NCBI GenBank assembly: GCA_023055505.1
Contig: JALIRH010000110.1
Span: 806,001 to 870,000, forward strand
Source of the DNA: Callipepla californica brunnescens
Lineage: Eukaryota > Chordata > Aves > Galliformes > Odontophoridae
Length of the DNA stretch: 64,000 nt
Reading direction: 5' to 3'
The notes under the pieces were generated by a model. That model saw only the letters and a program-made list of their open reading frames with translations, did not search any database and was not told the origin of the DNA. The position numbers and the translations under genes are program-made. Below are positions 1 through 10,373 of the stretch, one piece after another; positions within the stretch are counted from its first letter, which is position 1, and every line of letters begins with the position of its first letter.

Positions 1-352
1 TACAGCGCTGGGTGCACGGGGGATCCCTCCACCAAACATGCACACCAAAGAGAGAAATGAATACATATTTAAAGGTATAGCACATGCATATTCATCATAT
101 CCCAAACTCTGGTTATCAAGGGGATTAAACCTAAGGGTCAGTTTTCAAATCTTGAAGGGGGAGAGCTCCTCATTATGCCTGAAGAAAGGGACCTGTTGGG
201 TTACCTTGTTGGGACAACAAGATGTCCATCCTGCTTTCTTATCAACAAGCTTATTATTTTGGTTTAAGCCCATCCAACACATCTAGCCCAACAGATAAAT
301 CAGCAGGGAGTAGCAGTTGTCTTTACTGTAGAGAAGCTGTTCTCATGATTCA
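1..352 (-). mobile_element. ERVK-like LTR, cut by window start
   Basis: Read on the minus strand, a purine tract (AAAAGGGGGGA) ends just before a TG at position 352. That is the arrangement of a polypurine tract followed by an LTR start. The LTR would run down to position 1 and end near a GTGCACCCAGCGCTG motif that I associate with avian ERVK LTR ends. A small reading frame for a membrane protein overlaps its beginning, as env does in betaretroviruses. The other LTR is outside the window. The class call is inference from layout, not alignment. Confidence 0.42.
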
Positions 353-572
353 GTCCCCCCTTTTCAATATAATTGGCAAATTCTGTTGCCCATAGCATAC
401 TACTGTCCATTATTGCCTTCCTGAAATATTTCCCAGGTTCTGCTTGGTGGTTTATGCAATTTCTTTTCCAGGTGGCATAATCATCTAGGTTCCTTCGACA
501 CTGCACACATATACAAGTTATCACTGTAAGAACAAAGAGCACAACTATTGCTACAAACAGTTGCTTTAGCAA
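300..572 (-). pseudogene. Probable retroviral env C-terminal tail (fragment)
   Basis: A 90-residue frame with a strong hydrophobic segment at residues 5-24, followed by a Cys/Arg-rich turn and a polar tail of about 60 residues. This is the shape of a transmembrane-subunit anchor and cytoplasmic tail. The frame crosses the polypurine-like tract and ends inside the putative LTR, which fits the 3' end of env in an ERVK-type element. Upstream on the same strand (573-780) the frame is broken by stops, so the rest of env is decayed or diverged. It could instead be a chance frame; I found no signature motif beyond the hydrophobic anchor. Confidence 0.35.
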
Positions 573-1027
573 GCATCTTCAACAATAAAGATTGCAAAGG
601 CTTGTCACATTATTTACATTATAGCCAATTAACGTGAATGTCAGCAGATGGTATCACCCTGCCTCTGAAGTCTCCTGCAGTCCTTGTCCTGAAGCCGCTT
701 GTGACAACATGTTTTGGCAGTGAATGAGAGCAGAATAAAAAAAAATATATAGTAACTTGTAGAAGAGTGGCAATGAATCACAACGTTGTTTCCATGGATT
801 TCTTAGAGAAGTCCATGATGAGTTGCATTTTTTAGAGTCTACTGATGCACATTTTGATTTAAATTTCTCCTTGATCTATGCTTTTTATTTCTCTTCTTTA
901 TCTATAAGGACCGAGTTCAAGATGCAGCCTTCCTATTCAGCTGAATACTAATAGGATTTCTACCTCCTACTCTGATGCCTGTTTTCATTAAACTTTGTGG
1001 AATTTGGCATCTCAGACTTTTACCCCC
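573..1027. other. No gene recognised
   Basis: AT-rich sequence with no convincing exon. The first part may be decayed env of the neighbouring ERVK-like element. Confidence 0.4.
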
Positions 1028-1232
1028 TGTTGTGGTTTTGTGGTTTTGGTGGTGGCGTTCCACATCAGAACACCATGCAAGCAGTTACAGAGTTAATGCT
1101 GTGCTGGGAAGTGGCAGAGGGTTGGAACTGCAGACCATTGGGCAGCCGTGGCCACCGACAGTGCAGTTTTTTCCTCCACCTCTGCCTTCTTTTTTTTTCC
1201 TTGTGTCCCCTGTCACGGATAACACCGTGACA
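1028..1232 (+). mobile_element. Shrunken solo LTR of the ERV-L-like family
   Basis: It begins TGTTGTGGTTTTGTGG and soon has TTCCACATCA, matching the first 50 bases of the LTRs at 9619 and 43276. It ends TCACGGA...ACCGTGACA, matching the end of the 43276-type LTR (TCACGGA...ACCGTTGACA). The outer bases are TG and CA, and CCCCC flanks both ends, which could be a 5-bp target duplication but is low-complexity. At about 205 bp it is less than half the length of the intact LTRs, so its middle is deleted or diverged. Confidence 0.55.
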
Positions 1233-2239
1233 CCCCCTCCTTCAGTTTTCATGTAAACTCACAAAGAGTTTCAAACATTTTTGAGGAGAGACTGGAAGCA
1301 GATAGGTAGAAATAAATATTTATCTACACACAGATTGACGGGACACTGGTTTAACTGATGGACACACTTTCCCCCTTAATTAATTAATTAATTAATTCAA
1401 ACAGGGGATAAGGGCAATGGAAAAGCCAGATGAAGAAGAAATGCTCAGCACATTGTCCAAGGAATAATTGTGACGGGTTTACCTTGGAAGGCCACCAGGT
1501 GCCCACCTGCCACCTGCCCACTTGGACTCCTCAAAGGACGGGGAGAAAATATGGAGCAAAAACTCGTGGTGAGAACAAACAGAACACTCACTAATTACCA
1601 TCATGGGCAATGGGGATGATGAGTTTAGTTAGTTGCCAATTAATAAGAGAGTAAGTCAGTGAGGACTGAAGTCAAACCAAAGATCTCATCTCCACACCCT
1701 ATTCCCACACTGACCTCGGTGCCCGTAGGGCCTCTTCTCACCCTTCTCCCGCAGATGCTGTGGTGCAGGAATTTTCCAACTCCTAAATCTGCTCTCCTGG
1801 AGCACGTCCAGTATTATCCATGGCTTAGTTCTGGCAGCAGTGGGTCCCTTCTGGAGCAGCTGGAACTGGCTCTGCTCTGACATGCTTGCCATGTAAACCT
1901 CATACTAGAGCATAGATGGGAAGGAGGCAAAGCTCCCAAAACAGCCATAGGAACTACAGAGGATTATTAGTGTATACCATTTTGTGCAGTAAAGCATCAG
2001 AGGTCAAATTTCAGCAAATCATTTCTTAAACAAACATTTCTGATGGCGATTTCCATTAGGCATACTGTCCCAAAGATCTGTAACAACAATGACTCATTTT
2101 AGTGGGACCATTAATTATGGCAACAGCCAATATCGGTCTGGTTTCAAGTTTACTATGCCTAAAATAGAAACGCATGACTATGCCGTTTTTCTAATAAAAG
2201 GAGCTAGAAGTATTTAAATCCTTTTCTCTTTCACTAGCT
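1233..2239. other. No gene recognised; possible old LTR remnant
   Basis: No splice-bounded coding exon seen. The stretch 1750-1900, ending near GCCATGTAAACC, vaguely resembles avian LTR ends, but I could not support it further. Confidence 0.3.
1376..1397. repeat. (TTAA)n microsatellite
   Basis: Five to six tandem TTAA units. Confidence 0.9.
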
Positions 2240-2628
2240 TGCCCCTCTGGGCAGCTCCGCCCTGCACTCCAAGTCCGTCGGAGCCGGGTAGACTTGGCCG
2301 ATCGCGGCAAGCCGACCAGACGGCGCCCTCTAGGCGCCTCATCGGACCGTTCGTCCTGGTCGGATCCGGGTAGACGAGGCCGGACGCGGCCAGACGCCCC
2401 GGCGGCGCACTTTAGGCGCCTCAGCGGACCGTTAGGCCTCGTCGAAGCAGGGTAGAAGTGGCCGAGCGCGGCAAGCAGCCCCGGCAGCGCCCTCGTGGCA
2501 GCTCTGCCCTGCACGCTGAATCCCCGTGGACGGGAGGGGGAAGTAAGCTGGCGGACAGGTCTACCCCGGAGGCGGGGAGGACATGTCTATCCCGCCTGCC
2601 GGCCAGACAGTTTTACCCCCCTCTCTCT
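2240..2628 (+). repeat. 82-bp GGTAGAC satellite block 1
   Basis: GC-rich monomers, each with a GGTAGAC box, a CGCGGCAAG box, a GGCGCCCTCTAGGCGCC box and a CGGACCGTT box. The monomers are diverged. The block ends in 26-bp-type units and a CTCTCTC tract. Open frames across it are a product of base composition. Confidence 0.85.
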
Positions 2629-2630
2629 CT

Positions 2631-2672
<42 letters not shown>

Positions 2673-2832
2673 AAAAACCTGTCAAAAATTAAGAAGTAAT
2701 ATAATAATCAGGAGGAAAGAAGAATCAGAAAGAGGAAAACATATTTTAAGCTCGTTTAATTGTACTTTTATTAAACAATCATCCTCATTTAAAAACAAAA
2801 CCAAACAAAACGCGCATTTATCCAACCTGCCC
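2629..2832 (+). repeat. Poly-A tract plus AT module, copy 1
   Basis: A long A run is followed by a roughly 140-bp AT-rich segment (from 2686) that recurs almost unchanged about fifteen times in the window. On the reverse strand it holds an AATAAA (TTTAATAAAAGT). It sits directly after satellite arrays wherever it occurs. Confidence 0.85.
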
Positions 2833-3808
2833 TGCGGCCCTCTAGGTGCCTCAGCGGACCGTTCGGCCCGGTCAGAGCCGTGTAGACGTGGCCGGACGCG
2901 GCAAGACGCCCCGGCGGCGCCCTCTGGGCAACTCCGCCCTGCGCGCCAAGTCTGTTGGAGCCGGGTAGACGTGGCCGAGCGCGGCAAGCCGACACGGCAG
3001 CGCCCTATAGGCGCCTCAGCAAACCGTTCGTCCTGGTCGGAGCCGGGTAGACGTGGCCGTACGCTGCGAGCCGCCCCGGTGGCGCCCTCTGGGCAGCTCC
3101 GCCCTGCGCGCCAAATCTCTGGAGCCTGGTAGACGTGGCCGAGCGCGGCAAGCCACCGCGGCGGCTATCTCTTGGCGCCTCATCGGACCCTTCTGCCCGG
3201 TCGGAACCTGGTAGACGCGGCCGGACACGGCAATCATCCCCGGCGACGCCCTCTGGGCTGTTCCGCCCAGCGCGCCAAGTCTGTCGGAGCCCGGAAGACG
3301 TGGGCGGACGCGGCAAGCCACCCTGGCGGCTATCTCTAGGCGTCTCATCGGACCGTTCTGCCCTCTCGGAGCAGGGTAGACAGGGCCGAGCGCGGCAAGA
3401 CGTCCCGGCGGCGCACTCTAGGCGTCTCATCGGACCGTTCTGCCCTCTCGGAGCAGGGTAGACAGGGCCGAGCGCGGCAAGACGTCCCGGCGGCGCACTC
3501 TAGGCGCTTCATCGGACCGTTCGTCCCTGTCGGAGCAGGGTAGACGTGGCCGAGCGCGGCAAGCCGCCCCGGCAGCGCCCTCTAGGCGGCTCAGCGGACC
3601 GTTCGGCTCCGTCGGAGTCCGGTAGACGTGGCCGAGCGCGGCAAGTAGCCCGGGCACCGCACTCGTGGCAGCTCCGCCCTGGACGCTGAATCCCCGTGGA
3701 CGAGAGGGGGAAGTAAGCGGGCGGACAGGTCTACCCCGGCGGCGGGGAGGACAGGTCTACCCTGCCTGCCGGGCGGACAGGTCTATCCCTCAGGCCGGCC
3801 GGACAGGT
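2833..3808 (+). repeat. 82-bp GGTAGAC satellite block 2
   Basis: About eleven tandem monomers. Two adjacent ones starting at 3361 and 3443 are nearly identical and fix the period at 82 bp. Most monomers carry a GCGCCCTCT core, the reverse complement of AGAGGGCGC. The last 90 bp are 26-bp units (ACAGGTCTACCC...GGCGG), so both monomer types belong to one composite repeat. Confidence 0.88.
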
Positions 3809-3992
3809 TTACCCCCCCCCCAAAAAAAAAAAAAAAAAAGGGAAAAAAAACTGTCAAAGATTAAGAAGTAATATAATAAACAGGAGGAAAGAAGAATCAG
3901 AAAGAGGAAAACATATTTTAAGCTCAAGTTTAATTGTACTTTTATTAAACAATCATCCTCATTTATAAACAAAATGAAACAAAACGCATGTT
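3809..3992 (+). repeat. Poly-C/poly-A plus AT module, copy 2
   Basis: Same order as copy 1: homopolymer, then the conserved AT module ending in AAACAAAATGAAAC. Confidence 0.85.
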
Positions 3993-4307
3993 TTGATATG
4001 CCTCAGTTGGGTTAGAGGTGGCATTGTGGATGGTGATACACAATTCTCCCTCAGTTCACTTCAGCATTCCTCACATCCCATGTTAACAGCAACATGTCTA
4101 GTGCCATTGGTTTTGCAAGGCCACCTTGGATACCTGTTGAACCCGTACATTTGGTTCTGCAAAAGCATATCTTGTCCAACTTCATAGCACATGGACCTAC
4201 CAAATTAGATCCTCTAGGGTAAGCTGGTGTCAGACAATAAGTGTGCTTGGTGCCAAAACTGCCTCAGATGTCAAAGGCATTCTCATATCCCAGGTGTAAT
4301 GATCAGG

Positions 4308-4417
4308 CCATAGGACTGAATGAAGTCACACCACGTCAGTGCTGTACCAGACGTTCTAGAACTCCAGTATGGACTGGAGTCAAAGGCAACCAACTGGTAT
4401 GCCACAACTGACATCAC
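4308..4417 (+). mobile_element. ERV-L-like reverse transcriptase scrap
   Basis: The segment shares short exact stretches with the RT coding region at 12780-12890, such as CTGAATGAAGTCACAC and ACTGGAGTCAAA, interrupted by small indels. It is a roughly 110-bp remnant of pol. Neighbouring sequence at 3993-4307 and 4418-4688 shows no recognisable gene. Confidence 0.7.
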
Positions 4418-4688
4418 TCCTCACAGTAGCCAGGCAGCGTGGTCTCACTTGCAGCTTCCTGCAGAAAGCCAGACCAGTTTCTAGTGCGTTACTTGCTACG
4501 TACATTCATACATATCTATGAATTGTCATAACTGTTATCCTTCTCTCTATGTCACCAAACAGCTTTATCTCAACTCACAAGTTCTACTAAGGTGTTTTAT
4601 TTATTATTATTATTCTCTCCCCCAACCCACTGGGAAGCAGAGGAGTGAACAAAAGACTGGGTAATGCGAAGTTAAAACATAACACCCT

Positions 4689-5216
4689 TTACAGTCTCTT
4701 TCCACTGTGGAAGGTGAGTGTAGAACTGCTTCTAAAGCTCTTTCCACGCTCAGGGCACTTGTAAGGTCTCCCTTCTGTGTGGATGCACTGGTGGTGGGTG
4801 ACACGGGAACTGCTTTTGAAATTCTTCCCACATTCAGGACACATAAAGGGTGTCTCTCCTGTGTGGATGTGCTGGCAGCAGGTGAGGTGGGAACTGTGTA
4901 TAAAGCTGTTCCAGCACTCAGAGCACTTGAAGGGTCTCTCTCCTGTGTGAATGTGCTGGTGGTAGGTGAGGGCGGAACTGCTTTTGAAGCTCTTCCCACA
5001 GTCAAGGCACATGTAGGGTTTCTCTCTTGTGTGGGTCAGCTGGTGGGAGTACAGGGTAGAACTGCTTTTGAAGCTCTTACCACACTCAGGACATTTAAAG
5101 GGTCTCTCTCCAGTGTGGATGCGCTGGTGGCAGATGAGGGTAAAACTCTGTTTGAGACTGTTCCCACACTCAGAACACTTATATGGTCTCTCTTCTGTGT
5201 GGGTGGGCTGGTGCAT
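4689..5216 (-). pseudogene. C2H2 zinc-finger exon, degenerate and truncated
   Basis: 175 residues with six C2H2 zinc-finger units joined by TGERP-type linkers (HTGERPFKC, HTREKPYMC). Fingers 1, 2, 3 and 5 keep the C-X2-C...H-X3-H ligands. Finger 4 has Cys for the first His, and finger 6 has Arg for the second Cys and loses its His pair before the stop. The recognition helices are strikingly uniform (KSFKSSS in most fingers), as in a recently expanded array. Such arrays normally form the last exon of KRAB zinc-finger repressor genes. No KRAB exon lies upstream on this strand, and satellite DNA begins 380 bp away, so this is a dislocated last-exon fragment, probably dead. The KRAB exons elsewhere in the window are not in register with it. 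Confidence 0.8.
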
Positions 5217-5597
5217 GTGATCAAAATTCTACAATTTCTGTACTTGTTGACCAAAATGACTCAAGAGAGATGTGTCAGTGTTTCTCAGTGTTTTATTCCT
5301 GAGAACTATGTAGTTTGTAGAAGTCTCAAAATAGATATATAAATGTTTTGTCTAAAAACTTTGTAGTTTGTGCAAATTAGAGCCACAGCGCTTAGTTCTA
5401 ACACCTGGACAATGAACAACAGATAGCAGTGACCTTGAAAGAAACTGCAAAAGAAAAGTAAGTGTAAATCTCCTCTTGAGTGTGCATGATCTGAGCTGAA
5501 GAGGACTACGGCCTTCTTCATCTCGATCACCAGGAGGCAGGGAATGACAGCCAAATAAGAGCTGGCGCAGCACAGGAAGAGAAAGATAAAACACGAG
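5217..5597. other. No gene recognised
   Basis: Flank of the zinc-finger exon; no supported exon. Confidence 0.4.
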
Positions 5598-5858
5598 TAG
5601 AGTTCAAGGGAGGGGAGCTGAGTGGAGTAGAGTGGATTTATTTGGGGTAGAGTGTAGGGGAGTGGAGTGAAGTGGATTCATTTGGGGTAGAATGGAGTGG
5701 AGTGGGGTGGAGAGGAGTGAATATTATTGGATTGGGGTAGAGTGTAGGGGAGTGTAGTTTAGAGGATGGAAGTGGAGTGGAGTGGATTCGATTGGTATAG
5801 AATTGAGGGGAGTGGAATTGCAGGGATGAGAGTGGAGTGGAGTGGAGTGCCCCGAGGG
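5598..5858 (+). repeat. GAGTGGAGTGG satellite
   Basis: Degenerate G-rich pentamer repeat (GGAGT/GGATT) punctuated by TTTGGGGTAGAGTG blocks. The purine-rich strand is the plus strand. Note the GGTAGAG box, close to the GGTAGAC of the adjoining satellite. Confidence 0.85.
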
Positions 5859-5973
5859 CGCCGCCGGGTGGCCGTGCCGCGTCCGGACAAGTCTACCCTG
5901 CTCTGACGGACATAGCGTGCCGTGCGGAGATGCCTAGAGGGCGCTGCCGAGGGGCCGTGCCGCATCCGGCACC

Positions 5974-5985
<12 letters not shown>
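5859..5985 (-). repeat. 82-bp satellite, inverted fragment
   Basis: The monomer boxes appear as reverse complements (AAGTCTACCCTG, GCCTAGAGGGCGCTGCC), so this is one to two units in opposite orientation to blocks 1 and 2. Confidence 0.8.
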
Positions 5986-6009
<24 letters not shown>

Positions 6010-6104
6010 TGACGGGCTGTATGTACAAAGGGCAGGGACTTAAAAAACGCTCAGTCATTCATTCACTCATACGCACAAACGTACGTAAGTACGTAATTTA
6101 TATT

Positions 6105-6339
6105 TCTCCCCCCTGCGCCTCCCCCCCCCATCACACTGCACCCTCCCTCTTCCAAGCTGCTGACCCGCCCAGAGGATGGACGGCGGGTAGACCTGGCCGC
6201 CCGCTCGCTTCCCCATCCCGTCCCTGTGGATTCGTTAATCCGTGTTTTTTAACCTTTTTATTATATTTTCAGTTATTTGCCTTTGTCCGGCCTAAGTTGC
6301 CTTCTTCAGTGGGGTAGACGTGACACGGCGGCTGGACTC

Positions 6340-6370
<31 letters not shown>

Positions 6371-6500
6371 TTCTCCCCTCCCCTCCCCATCCCTCTCCCC
6401 CCACATCTTCCCCCCTCCCCCACAACTCCTCAACCTTACCCCCCCCACTGATCCGCCCCGCCCCACCCAACACGTGTCGTGTTGTTTCATAATTTTATTA
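6105..6500 (-). repeat. C-rich module of the composite satellite, with (CT)n
   Basis: Contains a GGTAGACCTGGCC box, then a T-rich stretch, then GGGGTAGACGTGACACGG, a CT run at 6343-6373 and long C runs. It is a diverged version of the module at 30,945-31,260. Confidence 0.75.
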
Positions 6501-6534
6501 TTTTTATTTTTACCGCGAAAGGGGAGGGGGGGTG

Positions 6535-6705
6535 AAATGCATTTTACGTTTTTTTTTTAAATTAGGATGACTGTTTAATAAAAGTAGAATTAATTGTTTC
6601 TTTGGGAATTTGTCTTAAGATTAAAATGTTTTCATCTTTCTGATGTTCTTTCCACCTGCTTATTATATTTTTTAAAAATTTTGACCATTTTTTTTCTTTT
6701 TTTTT
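6535..6705 (-). repeat. AT module, diverged inverted copy
   Basis: Holds GACTGTTTAATAAAAGTA and CTTTCTGATGTTCTTTCC, the reverse-complement signature of the AT module, with more changes than other copies. Confidence 0.75.
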
Positions 6706-8800
6706 TGTTTGTTTGTTTATTTTGGGGGGGGGTGAGGTGGGATGGAATGGTGGTGGCGGTGGTGTTTAGCGGGTGGTGGTGTAAGGCTGTTTCATTCGTT
6801 TAAAAGTTTATTAAATAATTAATTAATTTTTGTGTGTTGGGGGGAGGGGTTGGTCGTGAGGGGCGCCTGTTGGTTTTTATATTATTTATAGACGTCTTTT
6901 GCTAGGTAGGTATTGCGCCCCCGAACCACGTTTCTTTTCGTTTTCTCCTCCCTCACCTGCCACGAGGAAATGATGGTTCGTGCGGACGGCGGCCGGCTTC
7001 CCCCGAGCCCCCCCTCCACCCTGGATCCGCCTGCTGGTTGGTTTTCATTTTATTTTTTCCTCCCACCCCCCCCCCCCCCGCATCCTACCCTCCAGGAGAT
7101 CAGTCGTCTTGTCACCCGCCTGTTCCTCCTTCTTCTCGCCGGGACGTCGCTCGAGCAAGCCGCGGGGCTTTCGCTGTCTTCTTCTTCTTTTTTTTTTTTT
7201 TTTTTTTTCCTCCTCTTTTTCCTTTCCCTATCCCCGGCTCCCCACTCTCGCCGCTTCTCCCCCCCCCCCAATCCCTTCCGATGGACAAGGCTGTCTCCCG
7301 CCGGACTACCTCTGCTGCAGCCTTCCCACCGTTGTATTTTGTTTTTTTTTTTCCGCGCGAGCAAGCGAATTGAGCGTGCGTCCGCTGCCGAACCCGCAGA
7401 AACTTTTCTACCCGAGCCCGTGCCAGCGCGCTCCATCTGGAGGTCGGGGACACGGCCCCGCCCCGTCCCCGTCCCCTCGCCTCCCCCCCCCCCACCGTAC
7501 CTTAATGACCAACCGCCACGACGCGTCCCCTTGCCCCGTCACCGGCGACAAGAGAAGGGACCCACCCTGCTCCCACTGCCGTTCCCTTCCGGGGTTCGGA
7601 GTGCCCGGCTCCTGCTCGGACGGCTGTCCGCGGGGCACGCCGCGGGGAGGGGGTCCTGCACCATCGGGCGCGTTTCCGCCCGCTCCTCCCCGAGCCCGTG
7701 CGGTGGCCCGGGGCGGCCGTGGCCGACACCGAGCGCCCGCTGCTAGGCCCCTTTCGAGCGCGTACGGCTTACCTCGGCCCGCCCGTCCATCCACCCGCTC
7801 TGCCTGGCTCACTTCTCCCAGAGAGGAAGGGGGGGAGGGGGAGGCGGCTTTACGGCGGCGGCGGCTTTACGGCGGCAGCGGCTTTAGCGCGGAGAGGCTT
7901 AGGCCTCAAACGCTCAACCTAGAACCGTGTCGAGAGTGGAAAGAAACAAACACGGGAGTGACGTCGACACCCAATGGACCGACTGCTGCCCGACCGCGCC
8001 GCGTGGCACCCGAGAAGACGGCGGTCGATCGCTTCCGCTTCTGGCTATGGAACCTGGGAGGGCTCTGCCCGACTCGCGCGCTCCGCAGCGGCGGCCAGAG
8101 GGCGCTGCCAGGTTCAGCGGGGGGGGGGGGGCACGGGGGGGTCGGTTGAGGAGGGGAAGGAGGGGTCTCGCGCTCTCTGGCCAGGTCTACCCTGCCCACA
8201 CGCACCCGAAAGCTCCGCGCTGGCGGCTCTTCCTGAGCGCGCGCGCACAGGGCGGCTCGTCATCTCTGGCCAGGTCGGCCCGGCACCACGGCGAACCGCG
8301 CATCCTCGCCACCGGTACGGCTACGGAACGCCGGCCAGGGATAACCGGCCACGGCCCGCTCGGGCGTCCGTCCCAAATGGTGGCAGACAGAGCTCGCTGC
8401 CGGTGCGTCTCCGGTGGACTCGAGCGCGGCTGGGCGGCTCGCCGTCTCCGGCCGCTAACGCCCGGCACCTGGTGTGATCCACAGGTTCTCAAACGGCGGG
8501 GGCCAGAGTTCGCTCCCCAGACCGTATCGGAAAAGGCCGGCATTGTCTACCGGGATACGGCATCCCCGCGCTTCCCAAACGGGCGGCGGTGGTGGACTAC
8601 AGCGGGCCTTTTAAAAACGCCCGCCAGGTCTAGCCGGCTACAGCCATCTCGCGCGTCTCGAGCGGTGGCATCCGGTGCTCGATGCTGGTGCCGCCGGGGA
8701 ACACCGGACACGTCTTCCAGGCTACGGCCAACCCGGTCGTTCCCCGCGAGCGGTGGTGGACGGAAGTGGCTGCCGGGGCATCGCGCGATCTCCAAGAGTA
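6706..8800. other. GC- and CpG-rich tract, function unknown
   Basis: G/T-rich then strongly C- and CpG-rich sequence with T and C homopolymers and small GGCGGCTTTACGGC direct repeats (7850-7885). Some parts are decayed GGTAGAC-type units (AGGTCTACCCTGCC at about 8184, AGGTCTAGCCGG at about 8628). Frames of up to 389 codons have the Pro/Arg/Ser bias of random GC-rich DNA, and no domain was recognised. It could be old satellite or a CpG-island promoter; I cannot decide. Confidence 0.5.
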
Positions 8801-9053
8801 CATTCTCCTTTGTTCCAGTTTTCCTCTCCTGCAGTCTACTTCAGTTCAATACATATTTTTTTCCCCATGTAAAAGAGCAGCTGGGATTCAAAGCAATCTG
8901 AATTTTTCCCTTTTGTTTTCTGTTAAAAGAAACTAGCTTGGGAGTCGGAGACCTCCAGAACAAGATTTTTGACCACAGATCAGCTCGATTCAGAGTGCTG
9001 ACAGCGCTGCCTTTAATACATCAGCGCTAGATGACACATTGCAGGAAAACAGG
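8801..9053. other. Unique sequence between GC tract and LTR
   Basis: No gene or repeat recognised. Confidence 0.4.
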
Positions 9054-9393
9054 TGTATGGGAACTGTTGAATCACGGCCTGAACCACTGATTGATCGCCT
9101 GAGGCAAGCACTGTGTCAGCCACAGGGGCACAAGTGAGTGTGATTGGAAGGGGTGGAGTTTGACTCCACCTCTCCCAAGACCCCATTTAAGGGCTGACCA
9201 CCACCAGGCAAGTATCTCTGGTTGGAGATCCGTCCCTAGTTGAGTTATCGGCAAGCCTCAACCATCTTCAAAGGTGAGCCACTATTTCCTTATTAACTAT
9301 CTGTATACTATCTACTTAAGCCCATCTAAAATATACCATCTTTGGCACTATTTCTTTTGGGTGATATTCTTGGGGGTTATTTGCCTTATGACA
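9054..9393 (+). mobile_element. LTR of a second family, copy 1 (solo)
   Basis: Begins TGTATGGGAACTGTTG and contains GGGGTGGAG...CCACCTCTCCC, a TATA-like CCATTTAAGGG, and ends near TTATTTGCC. Two close relatives lie at 34,294 and 35,748. ACAGG occurs just before the TG and again at 9391-9395, which may be a target duplication if the end is placed there. The copy lacks the last 55 bp or so shared by the other two. Confidence 0.65.
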
Positions 9394-9618
9394 GGAAATA
9401 CATTTTCATTGCATTTTTCCTTATTATGCAGTGCTGTTCTTTTACAGCATTAAAAACTCAGGGAAATAGCTGGAAAGAGAAAATCATCAACTGGACCAGG
9501 GACAGCTAATCAGCCTGAGACAGCCCGCTCCTTCCTGCTGCTGCAGCCAGGCAGAAGTGGCTGCGCTGTGCAGCTGAGGCCCAACTAAGTGCTGCTGGTC
9601 CCAGGTGCTGCGAGGTGA
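9394..9618. other. Unique flank of the provirus
   Basis: No gene recognised. GGTGA at 9614-9618 is the target site duplicated by the next insertion. Confidence 0.5.
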
Positions 9619-10141
9619 TGTCGTGGTTTTATGATTTTTTGGTACTGGTATTCCACATCATGGCATCATGTGGTGCATTGGGAGTCAGGGAGAACTACAT
9701 TCCCCAGAGGACTTTGCAATGCTTTGTATTTTTTCACTTGTTTTTCGCTCAGAGGGAACAGATAAAAACCCTCTGCAGTCACGGGACGTCCTCTCTCTTT
9801 CCTCTAGGATCACTTAGGAGTGGGTGCTCGCTGCCGTCCGCCTTCAGCGTTAGCGTAAGGCCTTCGGTTTATCGGGCACTCACTCTCTCTCTCTCTCACT
9901 CATTTTGTTTGATTATTGGGCTTAATTCCAAATTGTATTGCATTATATTGTGTTATTACTTCCTGATGTCTTATTTAGTAAATTAGCTTTTCCCCCTCAG
10001 ATCGTTGCCGCTGTTTTATTTTGGGGCTTATCTCCCTTTTTTTTTCCCTTTCCCCCTTCCCCTTGTCCGGGGTGTGGGCCTGTGGGTCTCCTTCCTCGGT
10101 TGTTGCGGGGCCGGGCCGAACCAGCTCACAAACTCCTGACA
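9619..10141 (+). promoter_or_regulatory. Provirus 1 5' LTR
   Basis: TG...CA termini, 523 bp. A TATA-like GATAAAAACC lies at 9761. A CT repeat lies near 9880-9900 and a C/T-rich stretch before the end. Confidence 0.92.
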
Positions 10142-10147
10142 TTTTTT

Positions 10148-10165
10148 TGGTGCCCAACGTGGGGC
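10148..10165 (+). other. Primer binding site, lysine-tRNA type
   Basis: TGGTGCCCAACGTGGGGC, six T bases after the LTR. It matches the 3' end of tRNA-Lys(1,2) with one mismatch (T at position 4; provirus 2 has the perfect C). ERV-L elements are named for a leucine primer, so the primer differs from that name. Confidence 0.85.
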
Positions 10166-10373
10166 ACGACCAGCTGCCTTAGCCGGGCAGAGACAAACTT
10201 TTAGAGTGAATCTCTGTCTGTTGTTAACAAGCTTATCTGTACTGCAAGTGCTGTAGAGCAAAACACGACCTTGAAGTCCGGGCGTACTGCCAGTTGTTTT
10301 GGGATATCTGTAAACTTCTTTTGGGTACTGCCAGATTGTTTTAGTACAAGAAAAAATAATAATAATAATAAAA

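Noticed and set aside
300..572. A host single-pass membrane protein
   Set aside because: The frame overlaps a polypurine tract and putative LTR, and has no splice sites or initiation context; a retroviral tail is the simpler reading.
2458..3132. Arg/Pro-rich frames over the 82-bp satellite (also 36-39 kb and 55-58 kb)
   Set aside because: Same reason: GC-rich tandem repeat with few stops; the frames run through poly-A tracts and unrelated modules.
4707..5342. Plus-strand 211-codon frame
   Set aside because: Antisense shadow of the zinc-finger exon.
6980..8149. A 389-codon open frame in GC-rich DNA
   Set aside because: Composition-driven Pro/Arg/Ser/Gly protein, overlapping frames on both strands are equally open, and no domain or splice context was seen.
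2240..8800. rDNA gene cluster
   Set aside because: Motifs like a Pol I terminator prompted the idea, but no 18S, 5.8S or 28S sequence was recognised in the window.
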